64,000 nt of DNA from the NCBI GenBank assembly GCA_023334545.1, contig JAADVB010000012.1:62001-126000 (forward strand), given 5' to 3'. A program made the position numbers and the translations under genes. The notes beneath the pieces were generated by a model that was given only the letters and a program-made list of their open reading frames with translations, did not search any database and had not been told where the DNA came from. This DNA is from Salisapilia sapeloensis. Its lineage: Eukaryota > Oomycota > Peronosporomycetes > Peronosporales > Salisapiliaceae. Below, in pieces: positions 63,978 to 64,000 of this stretch. Positions within the stretch are counted from its first letter, which is position 1. The number at the start of each line of letters is the position of its first letter.

Positions 63978-64000
63978 ATCTATGTCTTTCCGAAGTTTCT

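Overview
This is a gene-dense nuclear window from a eukaryote, most likely an oomycete (Peronosporomycete) or a close stramenopile relative. The case rests on about 39 mostly single-copy genes packed on both strands with intergenic gaps often under 150 bp; many short GT-AG introns (mostly 45-85 nt, donors frequently GTACG or GTACAT); a mitochondrial NAD-dependent formate dehydrogenase; fungal/stramenopile-type GT71 and GT8 glycosyltransferases; a 21-kDa (NUXM-type) complex I subunit; and centriole/cilium-associated genes (MZT1, TEX9, MORN, kinesins) that fit a zoospore-forming lineage. No prokaryotic operon, CRISPR array or recognisable tRNA gene was seen. The species assignment is inference.

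Layout. 1-2295 is a repeat-bearing, gene-poor end with one copy of a diverged dispersed element and a broken secreted-protein-like frame. 2296-14144: mitochondrial PPR protein, GT71 mannosyltransferase, a 1.7-kb gap with effector-like small frames, formate dehydrogenase facing a LarC-type nickel-cofactor protein, a domesticated MULE/SWIM transposase-like gene, and a C2-dysferlin-domain protein. 14196-25710: A9-like/coiled-coil protein, a divergent protein kinase, a 991-aa kinesin, a tandem cathepsin Z protease, a SETD3-like methyltransferase and TBL2. 26719-37463: PKA-like kinase, peroxisomal SDR, MZT1, multispan GT8, a zinc/HNH-like protein, a CCR4-like nuclease, eL32, COX11, NF-YB and an ankyrin protein. 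37518-50037: a 1,464-aa kinesin, glycine cleavage H protein, TruA-type pseudouridine synthase, STK19, two unrecognised genes, a complex I NUXM-like paralogue and a MINDY deubiquitinase. 50038-51824 is a second gene-poor island carrying the other copy of the dispersed repeat. 51825-63977: an AGC kinase with DLG in place of DFG, RPN10, an ankyrin protein, TEX9, a PrmC/HemK methyltransferase, DPH3, the second NUXM-like gene, uS17 with an unusually long intron, and a MORN-repeat protein whose 5' end may lie beyond the window.

Functional threads. Mitochondrial functions are well represented (PPR protein, formate dehydrogenase, COX11, H protein, two NUXM-like subunits, probably PrmC and the pseudouridine synthase). 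Translation and protein turnover are covered by eL32, uS17, DPH3, RPN10 and MINDY, and microtubule/centrosome biology by MZT1, TEX9 and two kinesins. Many neighbours are divergent pairs sharing 80-165 bp of presumed bidirectional promoter, and several convergent pairs end within 14-100 bp of each other. Coordinates of spliced genes were derived by hand from splice signals, reading-frame continuity and family conservation. Where the first exon is uncertain this is stated.
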